Shown one piece after another: positions 26,123 to 35,680 of a stretch of 64,000 bases of DNA; positions within the stretch are counted from its first letter, which is position 1, and the number at the start of each line of letters is the position of its first letter. The position numbers and the translations under genes are program-made. Source of the DNA: Thiohalorhabdus sp. Cl-TMA (lineage in GTDB: Bacteria > Pseudomonadota > Gammaproteobacteria > Thiohalorhabdales > Thiohalorhabdaceae); assembly GCF_041821045.1 (NCBI RefSeq), contig NZ_JBGUAW010000001.1, positions 310,001 to 374,000 on the forward strand, read 5' to 3'. The notes under the pieces were generated by a model. The model saw only the letters and a list, made by a program, of their open reading frames with translations. It did no database searches and was not told the origin of the DNA.

Positions 26123-29100
26123 CCAAGACTCCCTTTGGCCCTCGGACAATCCGGAAGGCCGCGAGGCGTTCCTGCGCTCCATCAACCTCCCCTACGATGC
26201 GGACGCCCCTGAGCGCATCGCCCACTTCTACCCCACGAGCAAATGCGTCTCCCTGCTCCGGGCCGTGCTGGGCCAGGAAGCAGATCGGGCTTACTTCGTT
26301 ATTGCCCCGTATGGCTCCGGGAAGTCGCTGACGGCTGCCTATGCCTTGCACCTCATCGAGAACCGCAAAGAGGCCCGGCCGGTTCTTAACAACATCAGCG
26401 CCCGGCTGGCTGATGTGGATGGGGGCCTGGGCGAATTTGCACAGGCCCGCAGCGAGGACCAAGCGGGCGGCTTGGTTCTCGCCCTCCACGGCTATTGCCC
26501 TTCCCTGCCGGAAGCCCTAAAGGAAGCCGCCCTCGCCGCCATGCGCCGGGTGAAGCTCGGCCGGGAGGCCCGCAAGTTGGAGAAGGAGCAGGTGGGCACC
26601 ATGGACGAGGCGGTGGCCATCCTGAGATGGCTCCAGGAAGAGGGGGTCGAGAAGGGCTACGACCGTATCGCCATCCTGTGGGATGAGTTCGGGCGGCATG
26701 TGGATTCCTTGGTGGCCGAAGGCAAAGCCGCCGACCTGGTGGATATCCAGGTGCTCGCGGAATACGCCGCCCGGACCCAAGACCCCCCCGTTACCCTGGG
26801 GCTCTTCCTGCACCAGGGTCTCCTTCACTACGCCTCGGAAATCCCTCAAGGCGTGCGGAAGGAATGGACCAAGATCGAAGGCCGCTTCCAGAGCATCCAG
26901 TATCTGGATGACAGCAAGGAGATCTATCGGCTGATCGCCCAGATCGCAACGGAACAGCGCCCCTTCGATACACCGCCCGAATCGGATTTTCCCGAGGCGG
27001 CCCGGAAGCTACAGGAGCTAGGCCGGTTCAAGGAGTTCTCGCAAGGAGAGTTGGCGGCTCTCCTAGCCGATGCTTATCCCTTGGAGCCGCTCACCCTGGA
27101 GCTTCTCCCCCGAGTCGCCGGGCGGGTGGCCCAGAACGAGCGCACCTTGTTCGGGTTCCTCTACCAAACCCGGTTGGATGGCCCAATCACGCCAGCCGAT
27201 CTGTACGACTACTTCTCGGAGGCCATGCGGGCCGACACCGGTGTGGGCGGGACCTACCGGCAATGGCTGGAAACGGAGAGCGCCCTCGCCAAGGTGGGGG
27301 ACAGTGACCTGACGCGGGATGCCCTTAAGACCACTTGCCTGCTCGGCTTGGGCGCGAGCGGTGAGCGGGCCCGGGCCAATCATCCGCTCCTGGTAACCGC
27401 CGTTGGGGGGTATCGGAACGAGGAATTGGAGGCCGAAGAGGCCATCAACGCCCTAATCGAGCAAAAGCTGCTCCTGCACCGGCGTCATAGCGATTCCGTC
27501 TCCGTGTGGCATGGAACGGATGCCGACCTGCGCGGCAAGCTCGAAGAAGAAAAGGCCGCCAAACGGGCGCAGTTCGATCTCCGCGCCTTCCTGGAGGAAG
27601 AGCTTCCCGCCCCGGCCTGGCGCCCAGTGGAGTACAACGACGATTACCGGATCCGGCGCTACTTCACTGGGGAATTCCACACCCTCGACACCATTACCCC
27701 CTACCTGGATACCGAGGCGCATCCAGTGGCCCTGCCGCTCGATACGGACGGCAAGGTCCTGTATCTGCTGGTGGAGTCGCCAAAGGAGCTGAGCGAAGCG
27801 GAACAGCTCCTGAAGGGCCAGGAGACGAACTCCCGCCTGGTGTTCGCTTTCCCTTCGGAGGCCCTGCCCCTAACAGAAGCGGCCTTGGAGGTTTGGTGCC
27901 TTACCCATATGCAGCATGACAGCGAGCTGGTGGGAGCGGACCCGCTGATCCTTCCCGAGCTTCGCCAGATGGCCGACGACGCCCGCGCGCATCTGAAGCG
28001 GATGGCCCACCGCCTGCTTTATCCCGGCGCCGAGGGACCGACGTGGTACCACCGGGGTAGAGAGGTCGCGATAGGTAACGCCAAGAAGCTCCGCAAGACC
28101 CTTTCCGGGATCATGCGGGAGACCTACCCGGATACGCCGCGCATCAATAATGAGCTGATCGTCCGCAAAAAGCCTTCTCGGATCATCATCAATGCCCGGA
28201 AGAAGTTGGTCCTGGGCATCCTGGAGCGGGCCGGAACGGAGGATCTAGGCCTGCAGGGCAAGACGCCTGATGTCTCCATGTATCGAACCGTGCTGGCCCA
28301 GACCGGTCTCTATGGGCCGGATGGGGAAACGAACCGTTTTGCGCGCGCGGATGAGCTACAGGACCCGGGCCTAACCAAGGTTTGGCAGGAATTCGAGGCG
28401 TTCTTCACTGAACCGGAGGATTACCCCAAGGCCTTTGAAGACCTGTTTACCCGCCTAAAACAGCCTCCCTATGGCGTTCGCAATGGCCTGTTCCCGGTCT
28501 TCTTAGCAGCGGCCTTCAAGGCCTTCCCCAATGCCATATCCCTGCTCCGGGATGGGGTGTATGTGGAGGACATCCTCCCCTCGGAAGTCGAGACGATATT
28601 CCGCAGCCCAGAGCGGTATCGGCTCCAGGTGTTGGGCATCGACGAGGCCAAGACCCAATATTTGCTTGGCTTCTACGAAATTTTTACTGGCGAAGATTTG
28701 GCCGAAGAGGATCGGGTCGACGACCTGATACGGACTTGCTTCGAGGCCTTCCAGGCGTGGAAGTTGGACCTTCCGGTGGCGGCCTACTATTCCAGCCAAT
28801 TGAGCAAAGAGGCTCGCGCCTTCCAGAAGGCCATCCAGGCGGAATTGGATCCCGTCCGCCTTCTCTTCAGTGAAATCCCAAAAATCCTCGGGGTTTCGGA
28901 GGAAACGCCGAATGAGGCCTTGGCTGGATTGCGGGACGTAAAGGAAGAGCTGGAAAGCGTCCATCTCTACCTGGGGAAAATGGCCGGCGAATCCATGCGC
29001 AAGGTAATTGCCCCCGGCAAGGAAACCGACCTGCCCCTGTCCGTGGTGGCCAATGAGTGGGCCAATGCTTTTCCGAAATTTGTCGTCGACGAGATTAAGG

Positions 29101-29459
29101 ACGCGTCGGTAAAGGCCTTGATTACGCAGATGGCCCGCAGTTACAAAAGCGACGAGCTCCTTTTGAATGCTCTATCGCAAGGCCTGCTCGGGAAACCCCT
29201 AAAGCGGTGGGATGACAGCACGCGACATACCTTCGAACGGGATTTCGAGCGGGCGGCCCGCAAGGCGGAAGATGCAGCCCTTTCCGCCGTAGGACAGGTG
29301 GACCCGAACACGGAAGGGGCCGACGCCTTGGCCGGTTTGGTGGAGGACCGGGTAAGCACCCTGGTTGACCGCCTGACTCGCCTGCTCGGCCCCGAAGAAA
29401 CCGAACGCTTCCTGCGAAACCAGGTGCGCAAATCGGAGCCGGAAAATGGCGACTCTTAA
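26112..29459 (+). CDS. sspC: P-loop ATPase of the Ssp phosphorothioation system
   Basis: A 1115-residue ATPase. Walker A is PYGSGKS with Lys71, and Walker B is ILWDEFG with Asp191-Glu192. The long C-terminal part is helical and rich in Glu and Leu. It resembles the large P-loop proteins of phosphorothioation and BREX systems, but its place between the DUF4007 and PAPS-reductase-like genes fits SspC. ATP hydrolysis would drive the modification complex. The ATG at 26112 lies inside the end of sspB. The stop overlaps sspD by 14 bases. GC content is lower than the backbone but well above that of sspE. Confidence 0.88.
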   Translation: MPPNQDSLWPSDNPEGREAFLRSINLPYDADAPERIAHFYPTSKCVSLLRAVLGQEADRAYFVIAPYGSGKSLTAAYALHLIENRKEARPVLNNISARLADVDGGLGEFAQARSEDQAGGLVLALHGYCPSLPEALKEAALAAMRRVKLGREARKLEKEQVGTMDEAVAILRWLQEEGVEKGYDRIAILWDEFGRHVDSLVAEGKAADLVDIQVLAEYAARTQDPPVTLGLFLHQGLLHYASEIPQGVRKEWTKIEGRFQSIQYLDDSKEIYRLIAQIATEQRPFDTPPESDFPEAARKLQELGRFKEFSQGELAALLADAYPLEPLTLELLPRVAGRVAQNERTLFGFLYQTRLDGPITPADLYDYFSEAMRADTGVGGTYRQWLETESALAKVGDSDLTRDALKTTCLLGLGASGERARANHPLLVTAVGGYRNEELEAEEAINALIEQKLLLHRRHSDSVSVWHGTDADLRGKLEEEKAAKRAQFDLRAFLEEELPAPAWRPVEYNDDYRIRRYFTGEFHTLDTITPYLDTEAHPVALPLDTDGKVLYLLVESPKELSEAEQLLKGQETNSRLVFAFPSEALPLTEAALEVWCLTHMQHDSELVGADPLILPELRQMADDARAHLKRMAHRLLYPGAEGPTWYHRGREVAIGNAKKLRKTLSGIMRETYPDTPRINNELIVRKKPSRIIINARKKLVLGILERAGTEDLGLQGKTPDVSMYRTVLAQTGLYGPDGETNRFARADELQDPGLTKVWQEFEAFFTEPEDYPKAFEDLFTRLKQPPYGVRNGLFPVFLAAAFKAFPNAISLLRDGVYVEDILPSEVETIFRSPERYRLQVLGIDEAKTQYLLGFYEIFTGEDLAEEDRVDDLIRTCFEAFQAWKLDLPVAAYYSSQLSKEARAFQKAIQAELDPVRLLFSEIPKILGVSEETPNEALAGLRDVKEELESVHLYLGKMAGESMRKVIAPGKETDLPLSVVANEWANAFPKFVVDEIKDASVKALITQMARSYKSDELLLNALSQGLLGKPLKRWDDSTRHTFERDFERAARKAEDAALSAVGQVDPNTEGADALAGLVEDRVSTLVDRLTRLLGPEETERFLRNQVRKSEPENGDS

Positions 29460-30264
29460 TGAGGCCTTAGAAACCATAGAAGACGGAAGCTTCCGCCACA
29501 TTGTGAATATCAGCGGCGGCAAGGATTCGGCGGCCCTAGCAATTTACCTGGCTCAAGAATATCCGCAGCTCCCTGCAGAATATGTCTTTTGTGATACGGG
29601 GGTGGAGCTTCCGGAAACCTATGAATACCTGGACCGCCTAGAAGCGATCTTGGGTCAGGAGATCGTGCGCCTGAATGCCTTGGACCTCCTGGGCATGAAG
29701 AAAAAGCCGGGCCGTAATCCCTTCGATATTTGGCTCAATGAATATTACGGGGGCTATCTGCCCAATCCCGGGGCCCGTTGGTGTACCCGCGTTCTGAAGA
29801 TTAAGCCTTTTGAGGATTATATCGGCGAGGACAGGGCCTTCAGTTACATCGGGATCAGGGGGGACGAGGATCGGGAAGGGTATCTGGGAAAGGACCAAAA
29901 GCCTCCAAAGATATCGGATAAAAACAATATCGTCCCCGTCTATCCGTTTAAGGATGATGAGCTAGGTATTGCGGATATCAAGAGCGTCCTAGAAGCTAAC
30001 GGAGTGGGCCTGCCCGATTATTACGAATGGCGTTCAAGGTCTGGTTGTTACTTCTGCTTCTACCAGCAATTAGGGGAATGGCAGGGATTACAGGAAAACC
30101 ATCCTGAGTTATTTGAGAAGGCTAAAAAATACGAAAAAATAGAATCAGGAAAGCATTTTACTTGGAACCAGGATCGCTCTCTAGGCCAAATTGAAAACTT
30201 AGAGGAAAGGTACCAAGTTAAAAATCCAGATGAAATAGATAGTTGTGCGATTTGCCATTTGTGA
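29446..30264 (+). CDS. sspD: ATP-pyrophosphatase (PAPS-reductase-like), Ssp system
   Basis: A 272-residue member of the adenine-nucleotide alpha-hydrolase/PAPS reductase superfamily. The PP-loop SGGKDS is at residues 23-28, activating the DNA phosphate for sulfur transfer. Cys residues in GARWCTR, SGCYFCFYQQ and the C-terminal DSCAICHL are placed like the four-Cys iron-sulfur or zinc site of DndC/SspD proteins. The start overlaps sspC, and sspE begins 13 bases after the stop. The 3' third becomes distinctly AT-rich, toward the composition of sspE. Confidence 0.9.
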   Translation: MATLNEALETIEDGSFRHIVNISGGKDSAALAIYLAQEYPQLPAEYVFCDTGVELPETYEYLDRLEAILGQEIVRLNALDLLGMKKKPGRNPFDIWLNEYYGGYLPNPGARWCTRVLKIKPFEDYIGEDRAFSYIGIRGDEDREGYLGKDQKPPKISDKNNIVPVYPFKDDELGIADIKSVLEANGVGLPDYYEWRSRSGCYFCFYQQLGEWQGLQENHPELFEKAKKYEKIESGKHFTWNQDRSLGQIENLEERYQVKNPDEIDSCAICHL

Positions 30265-30277
30265 AAGGGATTCTTGT

Positions 30278-32596
30278 ATGCGACCCGCTCAAGTAAGACA
30301 GATTTTTGATGCAAACGCTCAAACTGTGTCCGAGTTCCTAAAAACTGAAGGTTTGGGGCTCTTTATCCCATCGTATCAACGTCCCTATTCTTGGGATCAG
30401 GAAAATATAAAAAGGTTATTCGAAGATATTAGCTATGAGGCAAACCAAATTGCCGACGGCAAAGTTGGTTTAAAATTTCTAGGAAGCGTAATCACTATAA
30501 GGGTGCAGGATAATAGAGCTATACCGGCCCACCAAAGATTGGAGGCGCCGGGCCAGGTAATGTCCATTATTGATGGGCAGCAAAGACTTTCTACTTTGCT
30601 ATTAATTAATTTAATCCTTCATGATTTAATCCGAAAGAAAATGAGCTCAATTGCAAGTGAGGAAATATTAGGTGATTGGATATTGCGAGCAGCTAGGGAA
30701 GAATTGTCTACCCTAAAACGAACATTAATTTTGGATAAAGAATGGGCAGAAGACGAAATATACAGGTACTACCCAAGGGTTATACGTGAAATTGAGGACC
30801 TTTGGGCCTTGGAAAGAGATTATGCGAAGTACCGTTCCCCAATAGCCTCTCTGATTTTTAATTACGTACAAGAACTAGAGGGGGAAAATCGGGATTTTTT
30901 TGATGTGTATGAATACTGGGGTGATGATTTAGAGGATAAATACAAAAATATTGCAGACAATATTAGTATTATCAAAGGGATAGTTCGAGATGTCTTGGAG
31001 GATAATAATGAAGATTATTCGCTTCCGAACCTCGAAGATTTTGTTTTTCAAGGGGATGGGCAAGTAGCGGAAAACTTTTTTGGTTTAGATGTTCCCGAAG
31101 GGGTAGAAGATTACTTTGATAGGGCTCCAGAGGGAGAAAAGAAAGAGTTTAGGAAAATGTATAAAGCTTTGATGCTGTCAAAGCTATTTAATAACTCAAT
31201 CGCATTTACGGTAGTTGTCACAGAAATAGAGGATTATGCATTTGATATTTTCGAGGCATTAAACACAACCGGAGAGCCGTTGACCGCTTATGAAACTTTT
31301 AAGCCAAAGGTGATAAACGAGGAGGGTCAATTAGAGTATAAACACAGTCCTTCCAAAAATGCATTAGATTGGATAGAAAAATATATTGATAGCTTTGATT
31401 CCTCAAATGCCAAGCAAAAAGCAACAACCGACTTGATGATTGCATTTCGTTTGTCATGGGAAGGAAAGAGGCTTTCAAGCCATCTTAACCAGCAAAGAAA
31501 ATTTTTAAAAAGTTCGTATGAAAACAGGGGAACTCTAGAAGGTAAAAGAGGGTTCGTCTTCGAGCTGGCTAGGACATCTGATTATATAAGGAATTGCTGG
31601 AATCCTCCTAAAGGGAAAGTTCCCTGTCTGCCCGAAACTGGGGATCCTCAGAAGAGGAAGGAGGCTTTATTTTGTATAGAATTTTTGAGAAATTTGAAGC
31701 ACGATATAACTATTGGGCCCCTTTCCCGTTTCTATGCAAAATTTTTACTTTCGGAAACAGAAAGTAAATATAATAGCGCATCGGAGTTTTTTGACGCAAT
31801 TAAGGCCGTCGCGGCGTTTTCTGCTATATGGAGAGCTGCGCATAGCAATACTGCCCAAATAGATAAGCAGTACCGGGATTTGATGGAGAAAGGCATATCC
31901 GAAGTGGTTTCTCCATTATCTGCTATTAATGTATCTCCAACAGAAATAAACATAGAAGATTTTAAGTTCGCTCTAATAAATTTGTTGCATAAAAAGGGCA
32001 GTTTGGATGATAAAGAAATTTGGGTTGAAAAGGTAAAGAGGAATAAAATATATAAAGCCTCGCAGGCGGTTACTAGGTTTATACTGTTAACTGCAGGCCA
32101 CGATTCCATAGTCGACGAAGGAAAACCTCATTTGATCACAAAGGGGAGAAAAGGGGTATTTGATTGGATAAATATAGAAACCTGGAAAAATGAAGAGTTT
32201 TTAACTGTAGAGCACATAGCCCCGCAAAATAATAATGGAAGCTGGGGAAGTCTGATTTACTCTGATGAGGCTGAAAATAGATTAGGAAATTTAACCCTTC
32301 TTCCCGCCCGTGCAAATAGTATTGCTTCTGATAGGGCCTGGCCTGAAAAAAGAAGAATTTATGGGTTATATGGGTCATTGAAAGAGGAAGAAGCGGAAAG
32401 TTGGATTGAAGAAATCAAACTAAATGGTATGACCCTGAGCGAGGACCCCTCTGAGATATCCGAATTTGGTCGCTACTTAGCAACTTGTAGATCGCTATCG
32501 CGTGTAGAGGGAGAATGGGGCGTAGAAATTATTAATGAACGTTCGGAAAGATTGGCGGAACTTGCATGGGAACAGGTATTCCAATGGCTGACCTAA
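30278..32596 (+). CDS. sspE: Phosphorothioation-sensing effector with DUF262 and HNH domains
   Basis: A 772-residue GmrSD-type protein. The N-terminal DUF262 has the IPSYQRPYSWD motif (residues 30-40) and IDGQQRLSTL (about 97-106), which form the nucleotide-hydrolysing ParB-like fold. The C-terminal DUF1524 HNH nuclease has VEHIAPQN (His646) followed by NRLGNLTLLP. In the known system SspE senses modified self DNA and nicks invading phage DNA. The ATG at 30278 with GAAAGGGA is preferred to a GTG at 30245 inside sspD. The gene is far more AT-rich than everything around it, which suggests a separate origin for the effector. Confidence 0.9.
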   Translation: MRPAQVRQIFDANAQTVSEFLKTEGLGLFIPSYQRPYSWDQENIKRLFEDISYEANQIADGKVGLKFLGSVITIRVQDNRAIPAHQRLEAPGQVMSIIDGQQRLSTLLLINLILHDLIRKKMSSIASEEILGDWILRAAREELSTLKRTLILDKEWAEDEIYRYYPRVIREIEDLWALERDYAKYRSPIASLIFNYVQELEGENRDFFDVYEYWGDDLEDKYKNIADNISIIKGIVRDVLEDNNEDYSLPNLEDFVFQGDGQVAENFFGLDVPEGVEDYFDRAPEGEKKEFRKMYKALMLSKLFNNSIAFTVVVTEIEDYAFDIFEALNTTGEPLTAYETFKPKVINEEGQLEYKHSPSKNALDWIEKYIDSFDSSNAKQKATTDLMIAFRLSWEGKRLSSHLNQQRKFLKSSYENRGTLEGKRGFVFELARTSDYIRNCWNPPKGKVPCLPETGDPQKRKEALFCIEFLRNLKHDITIGPLSRFYAKFLLSETESKYNSASEFFDAIKAVAAFSAIWRAAHSNTAQIDKQYRDLMEKGISEVVSPLSAINVSPTEINIEDFKFALINLLHKKGSLDDKEIWVEKVKRNKIYKASQAVTRFILLTAGHDSIVDEGKPHLITKGRKGVFDWINIETWKNEEFLTVEHIAPQNNNGSWGSLIYSDEAENRLGNLTLLPARANSIASDRAWPEKRRIYGLYGSLKEEEAESWIEEIKLNGMTLSEDPSEISEFGRYLATCRSLSRVEGEWGVEIINERSERLAELAWEQVFQWLT

Positions 32597-32651
32597 TGGT
32601 TAGGTTTGGGTCGCTATGCAATTTTAAGAAGTTTAATTTCTAGGTGGACAT

Positions 32652-32680
32652 TAAAAAGGCATGAGTATGTCTTTTTATTT
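32652..32680. terminator. Probable bidirectional terminator at the island's right edge
   Basis: A hairpin with arms TAAAAAGGCA and TGTCTTTTTA (9 of 10 paired, 32652-32677) is flanked by A and T runs on the two sides. It follows sspE by 56 bases and precedes the RNB gene by 41 bases. It would insulate the AT-rich island from the backbone. Confidence 0.7.
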
Positions 32681-32720
32681 AATAATCTTTTAGCCATTCA
32701 CTCCCCATAAGAGTATTTTT

Positions 32721-34586
32721 TTGCCCTCTTCTCCTGTTGAAACTGGCAATCTTGTCGTCTACAAACAGCAGCCCGCCCGCGTCCACGCGGTGGAGGGGGA
32801 CAAGCTCACCCTGCAGCTCCCGGACGGCGGTACCAAGCGGGTGCGGCCCAAGGATGTGCTGGTTCTCCATCCGGGTCCGGTGGCGGATATCCGGGCCCTG
32901 GATGCCGGGGCCGGGGAGATGGAGGAGGCCTGGGAGGCGTTGGCCGGGGAGTCGTTGAGCCTGGAAGACCTCGCGGAGCTGGCCTACGGGGCGTTCACCC
33001 CGGCCACGGCCTGGTCGAGCTGGCGGGAGGTGGCGGACGGCCTGCTGTTCGAGGGCGAGCCCGATGCCCTGGTGGCCCGCGAACGGGAGACCGTCGCCGC
33101 CGAGCGGGAGCGCCGCGAGACCAAGGCGCAGGCGGCGGCCGCCCGCAAGGCGCTTTTGGAGCGCCTGGTCGCCGGGGCCATGGCGCCCGGGGACGAGGAG
33201 GACCTGGCCGAGGTGGAGCGGTTGGCCCTCGGGGCCTCGCGGACCAGCTTCATCCTCCGGGAGCTGGGCCGGGAAGAGACCCCCGAGGAGGCGCACCGGC
33301 TGCTGCTGGCCAATGGCTACTGGGACGAGCTGACCAACCCCCACCCGGTCCGCGAGGGGGCACCGCAGGCAAGCGCCGAAGGGGAGGTGCCGCCGCTTAC
33401 GGAGGAGGCGCGCCGCGATCTCACCCACCTGGAAGCCTGGGCCATCGACGACGCCGGCAACACGGACCCGGACGACGCCCTCAGCCTGGACGGCGATCGC
33501 ATCTGGGTGCATATCGCCGACGTGGCCGCCGTGGCTCCGCCGGACGCCCCTCTGGATCTGGAAGCGCGCGAGCGCGGCGCCACCCTCTACCTGCCCGACG
33601 GCATGCGCACCATGCTGCCGCCGCCGGCCGTGGAGCGGCTGGGCCTGGGCCTGGCGGACACCTCGCCAGCCCTGTCGGTGGGCTTCCGGGTGGCGGAGGA
33701 CGGCGGCCTGACCGACATCGAAGTGGCGCCCAGCTGGGTGCGGGCCGCCCGCCTGTCCTACCAGGCGGCCGAAGAACGCATGGCGGAGGAACCGTTCGCC
33801 AGCCTCGCCGAGGCCGCGGAACGTTTCCGGCAGCGGCGGCGGGCCGACGGTGCAGTGGAGTTCCAGCTCCCCGAGGTCTCGGTGCGCCTGGAGGACGGCG
33901 AGGTGGTGATCCGCCCCATCGTTGAGCTGGCCAGCCGCCGCCTGGTGACCGAGGCCATGATCATGGCCGGCCACGCCGTGGCCCGCTTCGCCCAGCAGGA
34001 GGGCCTGGCCATCCCCTTCGCCACCCAGGAGGCCCCGCAGGGGAAAGCGGAGGGCGAGGGGCTGTTGCGGGCCTATGAGCTGCGGAAGCTCATGCGGCCC
34101 TCCCGGGTTCAGCTCACCCCCGAGCCCCATAGCGGTCTGGGCCTTTCCGCCTATGCCCAGGCCACCAGTCCCATGCGACGCTACTTTGACCTGGTGACCC
34201 ACCAGCAGCTGCGCGCCCATGTGGGCGGGGGACAGCCCGCCGACCAGGAAGCCCTGGCCCAGCGGGTCGCGGGCGTAGGCGAGCGGGTCCGAAGGCTGCG
34301 GCGGGCCGAACGGCTTTCCAATCAGCACTTCAAGCTGGTGCATCTTCAGCGTTACGGGGCATGGCAGGGGCAGGGCGTGGTGGTCGAGCGCAACGGGCCC
34401 AAGGGACGGGTGCTGGTCCCGGAGCTGGCCCTGGAGACCAGCGTCACCTTGCCCAAAACCACCGAGCCCGGGGCGGTGGTGACGCTGCAGCTGCTGGGTG
34501 TGGAGCTGCCGACCCTGGAGCCGCGCTTCCGGGCCGAAGAAGACGAGGTGGCCGGGCTCCGGTCCGATCTTCAGGCAGGGGCTTAG
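32721..34586 (+). CDS. RNB-domain ribonuclease (RNase II/R family)
   Basis: A 621-residue 3'-to-5' exoribonuclease-like protein. The catalytic Asp cluster is in AIDDAGNTDPDDALSL, followed by HIADVAA, and the S/T-rich QATSPMRRYFDLV motif marks the end of the RNB core. It has a helical region rich in Arg, Glu and Ala in the middle, and a degenerate N-terminal beta domain in place of ordinary cold-shock domains. The start is a TTG at 32721 without a strong ribosome site, exactly where the GC content returns to backbone level after the island. No RNase II or R symbol is given because the exact subfamily is unclear. Confidence 0.88.
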   Translation: MPSSPVETGNLVVYKQQPARVHAVEGDKLTLQLPDGGTKRVRPKDVLVLHPGPVADIRALDAGAGEMEEAWEALAGESLSLEDLAELAYGAFTPATAWSSWREVADGLLFEGEPDALVARERETVAAERERRETKAQAAAARKALLERLVAGAMAPGDEEDLAEVERLALGASRTSFILRELGREETPEEAHRLLLANGYWDELTNPHPVREGAPQASAEGEVPPLTEEARRDLTHLEAWAIDDAGNTDPDDALSLDGDRIWVHIADVAAVAPPDAPLDLEARERGATLYLPDGMRTMLPPPAVERLGLGLADTSPALSVGFRVAEDGGLTDIEVAPSWVRAARLSYQAAEERMAEEPFASLAEAAERFRQRRRADGAVEFQLPEVSVRLEDGEVVIRPIVELASRRLVTEAMIMAGHAVARFAQQEGLAIPFATQEAPQGKAEGEGLLRAYELRKLMRPSRVQLTPEPHSGLGLSAYAQATSPMRRYFDLVTHQQLRAHVGGGQPADQEALAQRVAGVGERVRRLRRAERLSNQHFKLVHLQRYGAWQGQGVVVERNGPKGRVLVPELALETSVTLPKTTEPGAVVTLQLLGVELPTLEPRFRAEEDEVAGLRSDLQAGA

Positions 34587-34627
34587 GGGCCGGTTGGGCC
34601 GGGCCCGGCGCATAGCCAAGATCCTGC

Positions 34628-34885
34628 TCAGCTCTTCGGCGGTTCGCCCCCGGTCTCCTCGGCCACCAGCTCCTGGATCAGGTAGCCCAGGTGGTCCAGG
34701 CCCTCCTGGAGCTCCCAGAAGAAATCCCCCTTTTCGTCGCCTTCCTCGGGGGCCTCGATTTCGCCCCATTGTTCGCGGAGGTCCTTGGCGTCGGCCTCCG
34801 GCTGGTCCGATTCCATGAGCAGGGTGGTGTAGAGCTGGGCGACGGCGTAGTTGAGGGCCTCGATCTGGCCGCGGTTGTCCGCCAT
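34628..34885 (-). CDS. Small acidic hypothetical protein
   Basis: An 85-residue acidic protein (MADNRGQIEALNYAVAQLYTTLL...) of unknown function. The start at 34885 is preceded by GGAGCACC and is the natural N-terminus, although the frame is open much farther upstream through the siaBC region. It is predicted helical with many Glu and Asp, without a signal or membrane segment. It is convergent with the RNB gene and divergent from siaB. Confidence 0.65.
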   Translation of the reverse strand: MADNRGQIEALNYAVAQLYTTLLMESDQPEADAKDLREQWGEIEAPEEGDEKGDFFWELQEGLDHLGYLIQELVAEETGGEPPKS

Positions 34886-35104
34886 GGGGTGCTCCTGGGC
34901 TGTGGTGTGCTGGTTGTCGGCTGGATTTTCCGTATTCCACCAGCAAGAAGGTCCGCGAATCCAGTCCTTCCTTACCCGGTCTATCGCCGCGCACCCGCAA
35001 ATGGTAGAAAGTACGGGCTCCCGGTGCGTGCCCGGTTGTCGGGTCGAAGGTCGGCCTGCTGCCCGGCCTCGCTCATGCACCTCCAGCCGGAAAGGAAACG
35101 GGGA

Positions 35105-35665
35105 ATGGCGAGTCTGGATCTGCTGGATCTGCGCGATCGGCTGAATGACTTCAATGCCTTGATGTCCTTCAACGGTCCGCTCTCGGAATCCATCATCAAG
35201 GACCTGGGGGATGCGGTTCGCCGCTACCTGGAGGAGGAGGCCGCCAGCCGCGCCACGGTCATGGACGTCTTCTCCGTGTTCATCGAGCAGACCCAGAACA
35301 TCCGGCAGTACGCCACCAGTCGCGGCGGGGATGATGCCGAGTTCTGGCTGCTTTCCTCCGCCATTTCCGTGATCTCCGCGAACAGCAGCAACTACTTCGT
35401 GAGCTCCGGGAACTGGGTGCGCGAGGCGGACCTGCCGGATCTGACCGCGCACCTGGACCGGCTGCGGTCCCTGGACGGCCCGGGACTGAAGAAGCTCTAC
35501 AAGGAGGTGCTGCGGTCCCCCGCCGCGGAGGGCGCCACCACCGCCGGTCTCGGCCTCATCGACATGGCGCGCAAATCCAGCCAGCCGCTCAGCTATTCGT
35601 GCCGGGAGCCCGACAGGGAATCCGAAAGGGGGTACGTATTCTTCAGCCTGCAGGCGACGCTGTAG
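35105..35665 (+). CDS. siaB: SiaB-type protein kinase
   Basis: A 186-residue protein of the SiaB/DUF6272 family, an atypical kinase that phosphorylates SiaC. The segment EEEAASRATVMDVFSVFIEQTQNIRQYA resembles the N-box of GHKL-type ATP-binding folds. It heads a siaBCD run with 15 and 22 base gaps. In Pseudomonas aeruginosa the kinase SiaB and the phosphatase SiaA set the phosphorylation of SiaC, which then controls the diguanylate cyclase SiaD and biofilm or aggregate formation. The ATG at 35105 follows AAAGGAAACGGGGA. Confidence 0.85.
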   Translation: MASLDLLDLRDRLNDFNALMSFNGPLSESIIKDLGDAVRRYLEEEAASRATVMDVFSVFIEQTQNIRQYATSRGGDDAEFWLLSSAISVISANSSNYFVSSGNWVREADLPDLTAHLDRLRSLDGPGLKKLYKEVLRSPAAEGATTAGLGLIDMARKSSQPLSYSCREPDRESERGYVFFSLQATL

Positions 35666-35680
35666 TATCGGGGGAGGAAA

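Noticed and set aside
26112-29459. BREX BrxC ATPase
   Set aside because: No other BREX genes are present. The neighbours define an Ssp operon, although the ATPases share a general layout.
22324-32720. Integrase or attachment-site repeats bounding the defence island
   Set aside because: I found no integrase, transposase, tRNA gene or convincing direct repeat at either edge, so the mode of acquisition is unknown.
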